Positions 1-9,446 of a stretch of DNA of 64,000 nt are shown piece by piece (the first letter of the stretch is position 1; each line of letters starts with the position of its first letter). The notes under the pieces are model-generated. The model saw only the letters and a program-made list of their open reading frames with translations. It was not told where the DNA came from and did not search any database. The position numbers were made by a program, and so were the translations under genes. Source of the DNA: Stenotrophomonas tumulicola (GTDB lineage Bacteria > Pseudomonadota > Gammaproteobacteria > Xanthomonadales > Xanthomonadaceae); assembly GCF_014117215.1 (NCBI RefSeq), contig NZ_JACGXS010000002.1, positions 1 to 64,000 of the forward strand. The letters run 5' to 3'.

Positions 1-42
1 GTGCTCGAGATGATGCGCGATACGCTTGCCGGTTTCCGCTGA
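1..42 (+). CDS. 3' end of an unidentified gene
   Basis: Frame 1 is open from the first base and ends at TGA (40-42), giving a 13-residue tail ending AGFR. The only support is that the frame is open and precedes a repeat block of the kind that normally follows genes. The product cannot be identified. It could equally be a chance open stretch. Confidence 0.4.
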   Translation: MLEMMRDTLAGFR

Positions 43-98
43 GCCATGGATCACAGTGCCTGCAGCGCCGTGCCCTCCGCAGAGGCGCGCAGCACCGA

Positions 99-562
99 GG
101 GCCATGCCCGGCGGGGAAAGGGGTGATGGAGATGGGTAGAGCGGGGCCATGCCCCGCTGCTCTTGTTTCCGGCATTGCGCGAACGGCAGCGGGGCATGGC
201 CCCGCTCTACCAGTTCGTTCTTGCGCATACCCCATCCGCCCCACCTTCGACAGGTCCATGCGGCATCGGGTAGCGCCGGGCCATGCCCGGCGGAATGGGG
301 TGATGGGGATGGGTAGAGCGGGTCCATGCCCCGCTGCTCTTGTTTCCGGCGTCGCGCGAACGGCAGCGGGGCAGGGCCCCGCTCTACCAGTTCGTTCTTG
401 CGCCAAGCCATCCGCCTCACCTTCGACAGGTCCATGCAGCGTCAGGTAGCGCCGGGCCATGCCCGGCGGTAGGTAATGGGGTGATGGGTAGAGCGGGGCC
501 ATGACCCGCTGCTCTTGTTTCCGGCATCGCGCCAACGGCAGCGGGGCATGGCCCCGCTCTAC
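99..562. repeat. Composite SMAG/REP repeat block, about 176-bp tandem units
   Basis: The whole 43-636 gap is non-coding repeat. Short hairpins with a GTAG head and a CCGGGCCATGCCCGG stem (270-293, 446-469, and a headless one near 99-114) alternate with longer paired hairpins (136-210, 313-387, 488-562). In the longer ones, GTAGAGCGGGGCCATG and its inverted copy bracket a conserved TGCTCTTGTTTCCGGC core. Starts at 136, 313 and 488 give a superunit of about 176 bp. These match the Stenotrophomonas GTAG-headed palindrome family. The block lies between the convergent ends of the first gene and the YccS-type gene. Confidence 0.85.
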
Positions 563-636
563 CAGGTCACCCGCCCGTCGCCAACCCGATGCCATCGAAA
601 CGCCACCGGCCGCGAGGGGCCGGCCGTTCGCCGCCC

Positions 637-2817
637 CTACCGCAATGGCACCTGCACTGCATCATTGGCTGCGGTGCGCAGCTTGGGCAGCAGGCGCAGC
701 GCCAGTGCAACCTGGGTGCGGATCAACTGCAGCTTCGGCGGCATGGCATCGTCGAACTGCTCCAGCTGTTCGGCGATGGCACGGTCACCGTCGTTGTCGC
801 CATCGGTGATCGGCTGTCGCTGCGCCAGTGCCGTGGCCAGTTGCTGCAACGACTGCTGCACGCGTTCGCCTGCCGACAGTGCCAGCGGATCCTGGGCGAA
901 GCTGTCCACCTGGTCGCGATGTGCGCCTAGCGCTGAAAGATGCCCGAGCAGTGTGTTGGACAGTGCCAGGAAGCGGAAGCCGGCATCCAGGTTGCGCCGT
1001 ACGCGTCCGGGCTCGCGCAGCATGTTCGACAGTGCGGTGGACAGCGCCGCATCGGCATTGTGCATGTCGCGTCGTGCGACCCGGTAGGCCAGGTCGTCGC
1101 GCATGCCGCTGCGGTACTGGCCGAGTACCGCTTCCAGGTAACGTGCAGCGCTGTCCAGCACGCGGGCCAGCACCTTGTTGAGCTGCCGTCCCTGCCAGTC
1201 GGGCAGGATCAGGAACGAGGCGGCAGCCGCGATGGCGCAGCCCAGCACGGTGTCGACCATGCGCGGCACGATCAGCAGGAAGCCATCACCGATCAGGTTG
1301 AAGCAGGTCAGCGCCATCACCGTGATCGCGCCGGAGGCCATCAGGTAGCGGTCGGTGCGGGTGAAGAAGAACAGCAGCGCCGACAGCAGGGCGATCAGCA
1401 GCTGTGCATGCAGCTGTTGGAACAGCTGCAACAACGCCCAGGTCAGTACCAGGCCGACCAGCGTACCGGCGATGCGCTGTGCAAGCCGTTGCCGGGTAGC
1501 ACCGAAATTCGGCCGGCAGACGAACACGATGGTCAGCAGTACCCACGAGCCGTTCTGGAAGTCGAACAACGAGATCGCCGTGAAACCGACAATCAGCGCC
1601 AGCGCCATGCGCAGGCCATGGCGGAACAGGACCGACCCCGGCGTGAGCTGCTGGCGCAGGCGTACGCCCATCTCGCGCAGCGTGTGCGGATTGTTGTCGC
1701 GCAGGCGTGTATCGACGTTGTCCAGCGTGGTGTCCGAGTGTTCGGCATCCAGCAGGCGGCGCTCGATGCTCTGCAGGTTGTGCACCAGCAGGTCCAGCGA
1801 GGCCAGCAGGCGCTGCCATCCGGGGTGTTGCTGCCCGCGCAGGAAGGTCAGTGAATCGACCAGGTCGCGCCCGGCCTGTTGATTGCCGTCACCGTAGACG
1901 AACGGACGGCGCAGGCGGATGGCGTCACCCAGCCGCGCGCAGGCCTGGCCTTGCAGGTCCAGCAGGCGCTGGCAGCGGTACAGCACATCGCTATGGAAAA
2001 AGGCATCGACCAGCGCGCCGTACGGGTAATGCGAGGAGCTGGCACGTTCGTGGAAATCCTGCGCGGTGTAATACAGGCGCAGGTACAAGCCGGAGTTCAC
2101 GCCGGGGCGGCCGGAACGACCGAAACGGGCGAGGATGGCCGCCTTGGCGATGTTCAGCGCCTCGACCACCCGGCGATTCTGTTCGGCCAGGGCCAGCTGG
2201 CGCCGCTGCAGGTCAGCTTCGCGCACCGGCTCGAACAAGGCGGCTTTCAACTGCAGGTATCGGCCCAGTTCGACGTACAGGCGCGCCACCCGCTCGCGTA
2301 CCGGGCGGTTGGCGAACAGGGTGGTCCACAGGATCGACAGCAGGCCATACCAGGTAGCGCCGGCCAGCAGGTGGCCGACCGCATCCAGCGACGAGCGCCA
2401 GTCATCGGCGCCATGCTGCTCGAGCCCGATCATGGTGTAGATGGCCAGCGTCACCGTGGCCTGGGCGATGGAGGCGTAACGCTCGCCAAGTCCGCCCAGC
2501 AGGGTCAGCCCGAACGTGGACAATGCCAGCGCGGTGATGAACAGCCACGGCAGCGGGAACAGCCAGACCACGGCGGCAGCGGCGACGCAGAAGCACAGAA
2601 GCGACAACACCACGGCCTTGGTGCGTCCCCAGGCATTGTCGTCGGTCTCGGCAATCGCGCTGGCGATGATGCCCAGGAACACGCCAGGCAGCGCAGGCAG
2701 CGCATCCTGGTGCCAGCACAGCGCCATCGCCGCGGTCAGGGCGATGAACACCCGCAGGCCATAACTGGCCTTTTCATGCGCCCACAGGCGGCTAAGACGG
2801 GATTCTCGGGCGGGCAT
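637..2817 (-). CDS. yccS: YccS/FUSC-family inner membrane protein
   Basis: A 726-residue integral membrane protein with the duplicated architecture of the YccS/YhfK (FUSC, fusaric-acid-resistance-like) family. An N-terminal bundle of hydrophobic helices (about residues 25-170) is followed by a long soluble helical region, then a second bundle (about 400-520) and a soluble C-terminal tail. The length matches E. coli YccS (about 720). Family members are presumed aromatic-acid or small-molecule exporters, but the substrate is unproven. The ATG start gives MPARESRLSR; no strong ribosome binding site is visible. It lies downstream of the RND operon on the same strand but is separated by a paired repeat hairpin, so co-transcription is doubtful. 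Confidence 0.85.
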   Translation of the reverse strand: MPARESRLSRLWAHEKASYGLRVFIALTAAMALCWHQDALPALPGVFLGIIASAIAETDDNAWGRTKAVVLSLLCFCVAAAAVVWLFPLPWLFITALALSTFGLTLLGGLGERYASIAQATVTLAIYTMIGLEQHGADDWRSSLDAVGHLLAGATWYGLLSILWTTLFANRPVRERVARLYVELGRYLQLKAALFEPVREADLQRRQLALAEQNRRVVEALNIAKAAILARFGRSGRPGVNSGLYLRLYYTAQDFHERASSSHYPYGALVDAFFHSDVLYRCQRLLDLQGQACARLGDAIRLRRPFVYGDGNQQAGRDLVDSLTFLRGQQHPGWQRLLASLDLLVHNLQSIERRLLDAEHSDTTLDNVDTRLRDNNPHTLREMGVRLRQQLTPGSVLFRHGLRMALALIVGFTAISLFDFQNGSWVLLTIVFVCRPNFGATRQRLAQRIAGTLVGLVLTWALLQLFQQLHAQLLIALLSALLFFFTRTDRYLMASGAITVMALTCFNLIGDGFLLIVPRMVDTVLGCAIAAAASFLILPDWQGRQLNKVLARVLDSAARYLEAVLGQYRSGMRDDLAYRVARRDMHNADAALSTALSNMLREPGRVRRNLDAGFRFLALSNTLLGHLSALGAHRDQVDSFAQDPLALSAGERVQQSLQQLATALAQRQPITDGDNDGDRAIAEQLEQFDDAMPPKLQLIRTQVALALRLLPKLRTAANDAVQVPLR

Positions 2818-2888
2818 GCGGGCTCGGCAGCGACATCAGCCCTCATTATTGCGGCACCGACGTGAAAAAGGGGGCGGGATCGCGCGCT

Positions 2889-2961
2889 GTAGCGCCGAGC
2901 CATGCTCGGCGGACGTTCCGCAGTGCGGGAATGGGAGCCGCCGAGCATGGCTCGGCGCTAC
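2889..2961. repeat. Paired (dimeric) SMAG repeat
   Basis: Two GTAGCGCCGAGCCATGCTCGG-type hairpins sit head to head, each with its GTAG head outermost. They fill the gap between the end of the second RND permease gene and the start of the YccS-type gene, both on the minus strand. Such a structure could stabilise or end the upstream RND transcript. Confidence 0.85.
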
Positions 2962-2975
2962 CCATGCATGGGTTG

Positions 2976-5900
2976 TCAGGCGCGGGCGGCGCGTTTGAGG
3001 AGTTTCTTTTCGCGGCGACGGGCCCGCCAGCTGCGCCAGTGCTGCGCCAGGCAGGAGAAGATGACGTACAGCGCCGGGGTGCTGAGCAGGGTCAGGCTCT
3101 GGGAGAACAGCAGGCCACCGATCATCGCGATGCCCAGCGGGCGACGCAGCTCGGAGCCTTCGCCGATGCCGATCGCCAGTGGTACCGCCGCCAGGATCGC
3201 CACCATGCTGGTCATCATGATCGGGCGGAAGCGCACGATGCTGGCTTCCCGCGCGGCCTCCAGCGCGCTCTTGCCGTGCTCGCGCTGCGCCACCACGGCG
3301 AAGTCGATCATCATGATCGCGTTCTTCTTGACGATGCCGATCAGCAGCACCAGCGCGATCATCGAGATCACCGACAGTTCGGTGTTGGTGCCATACAGCG
3401 CCAACAACGCGCCGACGCCTGCCGCCGGCAGCGTGGACAGGATCGTCACCGGATGGATCAGGCTTTCGTACAGCATGCCCAGTACCAGGTACACGGTCAT
3501 GATCGCGGCGATGACCAGGATCAGCATCTCCATCGGGTCCGAATCGAAGCCGAAACCGCCGCTTTCGGCCAAACGGATATCGCCCGGCATGCGCATGCCG
3601 TCCACCGTGCTTTTGATGATGGCCTGTGCCTCGCCCATGCTGGTACCCGGCGCCAGGTTGTAGCTCAGCTCCATCGTGGTGTATTGGTTTTCATGGGTGA
3701 TCTGCGAAGGCGCCAGGCCGGGAACCTGCTCGGCCACCGCGGTGATCGGCACCATGTCGCCGTTGCTTGCCCGCACGTACACCTGGTCGAGCGCTCCGGG
3801 CGTGGCGGTCTGTTCGGGCAGTGCGTTGACGACCACGCTGTACTGGTTGATGTCCGAATAGATGGTGGAGATCTGGCGCTGGCCGAAGGCGCCGTACAGC
3901 GCCCCGTCGATGTCGCCGACCGAGACGCCCAGGCGTGCGGCCTTGGCCCGGTCGATCACGATGTTCTGGCGCAGGCCGGCGTCATCCACGTCGGTGCCGA
4001 CATCTGCCAGCTTCGGGTTCTGCTTCAGCACCGCCTGCAGCTTCGGCAACCATTCCTGCAACTGTGCCAGGTCGTTGCCCTGCAGCGATACACGGTACTG
4101 CGCGCCCTGGCTGGCGCCGCCACCATCGTTGCTGGGCAGGTCCTGGATGGCACGCAGGCGCAACTGCAGGTCAGGAAAGCGGTCGGCCTTCGCGCTCAGG
4201 CGTGACAGCGCCTGCGCGGTGGTCTCGCGGCGGCCGTCGCTGCGCGATTTCAACTCGACGTTGAACTGCGCGCTGGAGCCCTGGCGGCCGCTGCCCAGGC
4301 GCACGCCAACGGTCTTTACCGCCGGGTCGGCCATCAGCATGTCGGTGATGCGGCGCTGGCGGTTGACCATGTCTTCGAAGGACACGGTAGCGCTGGAGTT
4401 GGCACGGCCCCAGATCAGCCCGGTGTCCTGCGGAGGGAACGCCCCTTTCTTCACCGCGCCGAACAGGAACACCGTGGCACCGATCAGCAGCAGTGGCGTC
4501 AGCGACAGCAACAGGGCGTGGCGCAGCGAGAAATCCAGCAGCCTGGTGTAGATGCGCAGCATGCGGTCGTGGCCGGCGTCCAGCCAGCGGCCGAAGCGGG
4601 TCGGCTTGCCGGCATCGGCATGCGCGCTCAGGAAGCGGCTGCACAGTGCCGGGGTGAGCGTCAGCGAGATCACCATCGACACCACGATGGCGGCCACCAG
4701 GGTGACGGTGAACTCGCGGAAGAACGCACCCATCATGCCTTTGGCGAACAGCAGCGGAATGAACACCGCCACCAGCGAGGCAGTGATCGACACGATGGTG
4801 AAGCCGATTTCGCGCGCACCGGTCAACGCGGCCTGCATGCGCGGCATGCCTTCATCCAGGTGGCGCATGATGTTCTCGATCACCACGATCGCATCGTCGA
4901 CCACGAAGCCGATCGCGATCACCAGCGCCAGCAGGCTCAGGTTGTTCAGGGTGAAGCCCAGTGCGTACATCACCAGTGCCGCACCGGCCAGCGACAGCGG
5001 TACGGTAATCGCGGCGATCAGGGTGGGGGCCAGCCGGCGCAGGAACAGCGCCATGGTCAGCACCACCATCGCCAGCGCGATGAGCAGGGTGATCTGCACT
5101 TCATGCAGCGAACCGCGGATGGTCGGCGTGCGGTCGAAGTAAGGCGTAAGCGTGGTGCCGGGCTGCAGGTAATCGCGCAGGGTGGGGATCTGTTCCTTTA
5201 CCCGGTCGACGGTTTCGACGATGTTGGCACCAGCGCGGGTGAACACGTACATCACCACCGCCGGCTTGTGGTTGAACCACGCTGCCTGGTACGCATCCTG
5301 CTGGCCATCGTAGACGTTGGCGATGTCCTGCAGCCGGATCACGCGCCCGTCCGAACCGGTCTTGATGATGAGGTTGGCGAAGTCGGACGCATGCGCCACC
5401 GCATCGTTGGCGATGATCGCCGTAGTGGTGTTGCCGTCGCTCAGGAAACCGGTGGGCGAGGTGACATTGGCCGCGCGCACCGCGTTGCGCAGGTCGTCGG
5501 CGGTCAGCCCCAGCGAGTTCATCAGGCGCAGGTTGACGTCCACCCGCACCGCCGGCGTCGAGGCACCGGCGATGTCGACCGAGGACACCCCGGTGATCTG
5601 GCGGATGCGTTGGGCCAGCAGTGAATCGGCGACGTTGTACAGGTCGTCGGCCGATTGCGTTTCCGATGTCAACGCGATCGCGATGACCGGGTCGTCGTTC
5701 GGATTGGCCTTGGAATACATCGGCGAGCCGAGCCCGGCCGGCAGGTCGGCCTGTGCCGAATTGATCGCCGTCTGCACGTCCAGGGCCGCCGAATCGATGT
5801 CGACGTCGCTCTGGAAGATCATGAACACCAGCGAGCTGCCTTCCGAGCTCGACGAACGCATGCGATCGATGCCCGGCAACTGGCCGAGGTGGCGCTCCAG

Positions 5901-6098
5901 CGGCGCGGTGACGGTGGACGCCATCGTCGTTGCATCTGCGCCGGCCTGGTTGGCATGCACGAAGATCACCGGGATCTGGATGTTCGGCAACGCCGAAACG
6001 CCCAGCTTCAGGTAGCAGATCAGGCCGATGATGAACAAGCCGATCGCCAGCAGGGTGGTGCCGATCGGCCGTTTGATGAAGGGACCGGAGATGTTCAT
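2976..6098 (-). CDS. mdtC: RND efflux permease, MdtC-like
   Basis: A 1040-residue resistance-nodulation-division proton-drug antiporter of the inner membrane. It begins MNISGPFIKRPIGTTLL, the typical first helix of MdtC, and carries GFVVDDAIVVIEN, the paired aspartates of the TM4 proton relay. Two large periplasmic porter regions follow TM1 and TM7. The start at 6098 is preferred over an in-frame one 69 bases upstream because an AGGAGG sits 6 bases before it. The gene follows the first RND permease after 34 bases, so the two are probably one operon and form a mixed trimer, as MdtB/MdtC do. In S. maltophilia the corresponding system is SmeIJK. The soluble C-terminus is basic (RARRREKKLLKRAARA). 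Confidence 0.92.
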   Translation of the reverse strand: MNISGPFIKRPIGTTLLAIGLFIIGLICYLKLGVSALPNIQIPVIFVHANQAGADATTMASTVTAPLERHLGQLPGIDRMRSSSSEGSSLVFMIFQSDVDIDSAALDVQTAINSAQADLPAGLGSPMYSKANPNDDPVIAIALTSETQSADDLYNVADSLLAQRIRQITGVSSVDIAGASTPAVRVDVNLRLMNSLGLTADDLRNAVRAANVTSPTGFLSDGNTTTAIIANDAVAHASDFANLIIKTGSDGRVIRLQDIANVYDGQQDAYQAAWFNHKPAVVMYVFTRAGANIVETVDRVKEQIPTLRDYLQPGTTLTPYFDRTPTIRGSLHEVQITLLIALAMVVLTMALFLRRLAPTLIAAITVPLSLAGAALVMYALGFTLNNLSLLALVIAIGFVVDDAIVVIENIMRHLDEGMPRMQAALTGAREIGFTIVSITASLVAVFIPLLFAKGMMGAFFREFTVTLVAAIVVSMVISLTLTPALCSRFLSAHADAGKPTRFGRWLDAGHDRMLRIYTRLLDFSLRHALLLSLTPLLLIGATVFLFGAVKKGAFPPQDTGLIWGRANSSATVSFEDMVNRQRRITDMLMADPAVKTVGVRLGSGRQGSSAQFNVELKSRSDGRRETTAQALSRLSAKADRFPDLQLRLRAIQDLPSNDGGGASQGAQYRVSLQGNDLAQLQEWLPKLQAVLKQNPKLADVGTDVDDAGLRQNIVIDRAKAARLGVSVGDIDGALYGAFGQRQISTIYSDINQYSVVVNALPEQTATPGALDQVYVRASNGDMVPITAVAEQVPGLAPSQITHENQYTTMELSYNLAPGTSMGEAQAIIKSTVDGMRMPGDIRLAESGGFGFDSDPMEMLILVIAAIMTVYLVLGMLYESLIHPVTILSTLPAAGVGALLALYGTNTELSVISMIALVLLIGIVKKNAIMMIDFAVVAQREHGKSALEAAREASIVRFRPIMMTSMVAILAAVPLAIGIGEGSELRRPLGIAMIGGLLFSQSLTLLSTPALYVIFSCLAQHWRSWRARRREKKLLKRAARA

Positions 6099-6132
6099 CG
6101 ATGCCCTCCTGTGCGGCCTGCCATCGCCATGC

Positions 6133-9100
6133 TCACGCCCGTGGCTCCTGCACCTGACCATCGGCATGGCGCATGGCGCGCTGCTCGCGGCGCTGCGCCA
6201 GCCACTCTGAGAAGCGTTCCATGTACAGATAGATCACCGGCGTGGTGTACAGCGTCACCAGCTGCGACAGCAGCAGGCCGCCGACGATCGCGATGCCCAG
6301 CGGCCGGCGCAGCTCCGAACCGATCCCGGTGCCCAGTGCCAGCGGTAGCGCGCCGAGCATGGCGGCGGCAGTGGTCATCATGATCGGGCGGAAGCGCAGC
6401 AGGCAGGCGCGACGGATCGCCTCGTGGGCATTGGCACCGGTGCGACGCGCTTCGATGGCGAAGTCCACCATCATGATGCCGTTCTTCTTGACGATGCCGA
6501 TCAGCAGCACGATGCCGACGATGCCGTCCACCGACAGGCTGAGTCCGCTCAGCATCAGTGCCAGCAATGCGCCGACACCGGCCGGCGGCAGGGTGGAGAT
6601 GATCGTGATCGGGTGGATGTAGCTCTCATACAACACGCCCAGCACGATGTAGATCACCACCAGCGATGCCAGCAGCAACCACACCACGTCGGTCTGGCTG
6701 CCGGTGAATTCAGCGGCCTTGCCGATGAACTGCGCGTGCACCTGCGTGGGAAGCTGCAGGGTTTGCTGGGTTTCTTCGATGGCACGTACCGCATCGCCCA
6801 GCGAATAGCCCGGCGCGACATTGAACGAGATGGTGATCGCCGGCAGCTGCTGCTGGTGGCTGACCACCAGCGGGGCGTTGGTCACCTTGCTGTCGGCCAA
6901 GGCAGACAAGGGGATGATGCCGCCAGCGCCCACGGTGATGCCGGTGTTCTGGTTGCCGATGCCGGTCGCGGTGGACGAATTGGACGAGGTGACCTGGCCG
7001 AAGCTGGTGGCGTTGGTGCCGGTCAGCGCGCCGGTGCCGTTGGAGGCTACGGCCAGCTGCTCCATCAGCGCGGTGCTGGTACGGAACTCCGGTGCTACCT
7101 CCAGCACCACGCGGTACTGGTTGAGTTCGGTGAAGATGGTGGAGATCTGGCGCTGCCCGAAGGCATCGTAGAGCGTGTCGTCGATGGTCTGCATCGGTAC
7201 GCCCAGCACGCTGGCCTTGTCGCGGTCGATGGTCAGTTCCAGCGCACGGCCCTGGTTGGACAGGTTGTTGTCCACGTCTGCCAGCTCCGGACGCTGGCGC
7301 AGGGCCTCGGTCATGCGCGTGGCCTGGCTGGCGACCTCCTCGGCATCCACGTCGGACAGCACGAACTGGTACTCGGTGGCGGCCACCCGCGTATCCAGCG
7401 TAACGTCCTGCACCGGCTTGAGGTACAGCGCGATGCCGGGAATGCCGGCGACCGCGTCCTGCAGGCGGGGCAGGATCACGTCCAGGCCATCGCGCTCGCC
7501 GCGCTCTTTCAGCACGATCGACAGCTGCCCCTGGTTGAGCGTGGGGTTCATGCTGCCGGCGCCGATGAACGCCGACACGCCGGTCACCGCAGGATCGTTG
7601 CGCAGGGCCTCGGCAACGGCCTGGGTACGCTGCTGCATCTGCGGGAAGGCGATGTTCTGGTCCGCCTGCACCACGGCGGTGATCTGCCCGGTATCCTGGT
7701 CGGGCAGCAGGCCCTTGGGGATCAGCACGTACAGCAGCACGGTCAGCACCAGCGCAGCACCGGCCACGGCCAGCGTTGCACGCTGGTGGGCCAGCACCCG
7801 GTCCAGGCTGCGCTCGTACAGGCCGACGATGCGCGACCACAGGTTTTCCTTGCCGGCTGCCGCCGCGCGCTCGTGCGCGTCCTCGCCTTCCGGCAGTTCG
7901 TCCGGCTTGAGCAGGTAGGCGCACATCATCGGTGTCAGCGTCAGCGAGATCAGCATCGACAACGTGACCGCGATGCTCAGCACCCAGGCAAACTCATGGA
8001 ACAGGCGGCCGGTGACGCCGGGCATCAGCAGCAGCGGCAGGAACACCGCCACCAGCGATACGGTCAGCGACAGCACGGTGAAGCCGATCTGGCGCGCACC
8101 GATCTCCGCCGCTTCCTTGCCGCTCTTGCCCTGCTCGATGTAACGGACGATGTTCTCGATCATCACGATCGCATCGTCGACCACGAAGCCGGTGGCCACT
8201 ACCAGCGCCATCAGCGAAAGGTTGTCCAGCGACATGCCGGCGAAGGCCATCACTGCGAAGGTGCCGGCCAGCGAAAGCGGCACGGCCACCGACGGGATGA
8301 TCGTCGCCCACAGGCGGCGCAGGAACAGGAAGATCACCGCCACCACCAGGCCGATGGTGAGGATCAGCGTGAACTGCACCTCATGTACCGAGGCGCGGAT
8401 GGTTTCGGTGCGGTCGGAGAACACGTCCAGGTGCACGTCGGCAGGCAGCACGCCCTGCAACTGCGGCAACAGCGCACGCACGCGCTCCACCGTCTGCACG
8501 ATGTTGGCACCAGGCTGGCGACGTACCTCCAGCAGGACGGCGGGCTTGCCATCGGCCCACGCGGCCAACTGGTCGTTTTCCACGCCATCGACGACGCTGG
8601 CGACGTCGGACAGGCGCACTGGCGCACCGTTCTTGTAGCTGATGATGGTGTCGCGGTATTCGGCAGCACTGGTCAACTGGTCGTTGGTGCCGATGCTGTA
8701 GGACTGGGTCTTGCCGTTCAGCGAGCCCTTCGGTGCACTGACGTTGGCCTGGGTCAGTGCGCTGCGCAGGTCTTCCAGGGTCAGGCCCATGTTCGACAGC
8801 TGCGCCGGATTGACCTGGATGCGCACGGCCGGACGCACGTTGCCGGCGATGGAGACCAGGCCCACGCCCTGGACCTGCGACAGGCGCTGGGCGATGATCG
8901 AGTCGGCGTAGTTGTTGACGTCGCGCAGCGGGCGCGTGTCGGAGGTCAGCTTCAGGGTGACGATGGCCGCGTCGGCGGGATTCACCCGGTTGTAGACCGG
9001 CTGGTAGGGGAGCGATGACGGCAGCGTGGCCTGGCGGATCGCCGCCTGTACGTCCTGCGCGGCCACGTCGATGTCCCGTTCCATCGAGAACTGCAGGATG

Positions 9101-9372
9101 ATGGTCGACAGGCCGGCCGACGAATCGGACGTCATCAGTTCCAGTCCGGAAATCTGCCCGAACTGGCGCTCCAGCGGGGTGGTTACCAGCGCGGCCATGG
9201 TGGTGGCGTTGGCACCGGGATACTGGGTGGTCACCACCAGGCTGGGGGCATCGATCTCCGGCAACGCCGAAACCGGCAGCGCCCGGTAGCCGAGGATGCC
9301 GAGCAGCAGCAACCCTGCCATCAGCAGCGAAGTGGCGATCGGGCGGCGGATGAAGATCGTCGAAAAGCCCAC
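6133..9372 (-). CDS. mdtB: RND efflux permease, MdtB-like
   Basis: A 1079-residue RND permease. The N-terminus MGFSTIFIRRPIATSLLMAG and the early YRALPVSALPEID are characteristic of MdtB. GFVVDDAIVMIEN holds the TM4 aspartate pair. A serine/threonine/asparagine-rich insertion (SFGQVTSSNSSTATGIGNQN, about residues 783-802) interrupts the second periplasmic region and is absent from E. coli MdtB as I remember it. It is the middle gene of adaptor-permease-permease. It probably pairs with the downstream permease and needs an outer membrane channel of the TolC type, which is not encoded in this window. Drug range cannot be read from sequence. Confidence 0.92.
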   Translation of the reverse strand: MGFSTIFIRRPIATSLLMAGLLLLGILGYRALPVSALPEIDAPSLVVTTQYPGANATTMAALVTTPLERQFGQISGLELMTSDSSAGLSTIILQFSMERDIDVAAQDVQAAIRQATLPSSLPYQPVYNRVNPADAAIVTLKLTSDTRPLRDVNNYADSIIAQRLSQVQGVGLVSIAGNVRPAVRIQVNPAQLSNMGLTLEDLRSALTQANVSAPKGSLNGKTQSYSIGTNDQLTSAAEYRDTIISYKNGAPVRLSDVASVVDGVENDQLAAWADGKPAVLLEVRRQPGANIVQTVERVRALLPQLQGVLPADVHLDVFSDRTETIRASVHEVQFTLILTIGLVVAVIFLFLRRLWATIIPSVAVPLSLAGTFAVMAFAGMSLDNLSLMALVVATGFVVDDAIVMIENIVRYIEQGKSGKEAAEIGARQIGFTVLSLTVSLVAVFLPLLLMPGVTGRLFHEFAWVLSIAVTLSMLISLTLTPMMCAYLLKPDELPEGEDAHERAAAAGKENLWSRIVGLYERSLDRVLAHQRATLAVAGAALVLTVLLYVLIPKGLLPDQDTGQITAVVQADQNIAFPQMQQRTQAVAEALRNDPAVTGVSAFIGAGSMNPTLNQGQLSIVLKERGERDGLDVILPRLQDAVAGIPGIALYLKPVQDVTLDTRVAATEYQFVLSDVDAEEVASQATRMTEALRQRPELADVDNNLSNQGRALELTIDRDKASVLGVPMQTIDDTLYDAFGQRQISTIFTELNQYRVVLEVAPEFRTSTALMEQLAVASNGTGALTGTNATSFGQVTSSNSSTATGIGNQNTGITVGAGGIIPLSALADSKVTNAPLVVSHQQQLPAITISFNVAPGYSLGDAVRAIEETQQTLQLPTQVHAQFIGKAAEFTGSQTDVVWLLLASLVVIYIVLGVLYESYIHPITIISTLPPAGVGALLALMLSGLSLSVDGIVGIVLLIGIVKKNGIMMVDFAIEARRTGANAHEAIRRACLLRFRPIMMTTAAAMLGALPLALGTGIGSELRRPLGIAIVGGLLLSQLVTLYTTPVIYLYMERFSEWLAQRREQRAMRHADGQVQEPRA

Positions 9373-9446
9373 GGGCGGATCCTTGCTGGAACGTCATGGC
9401 GACGCCGGCGAAGGCGCCGGCGTCGATAAGTCAGGGGTGGCCGCGG

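Noticed and set aside
6424..9018. An 864-residue open frame antisense to the MdtB-like gene
   Set aside because: The composition (His, Gln, Arg, Gly) is that of an antisense shadow, and the opposite strand encodes a full RND permease.
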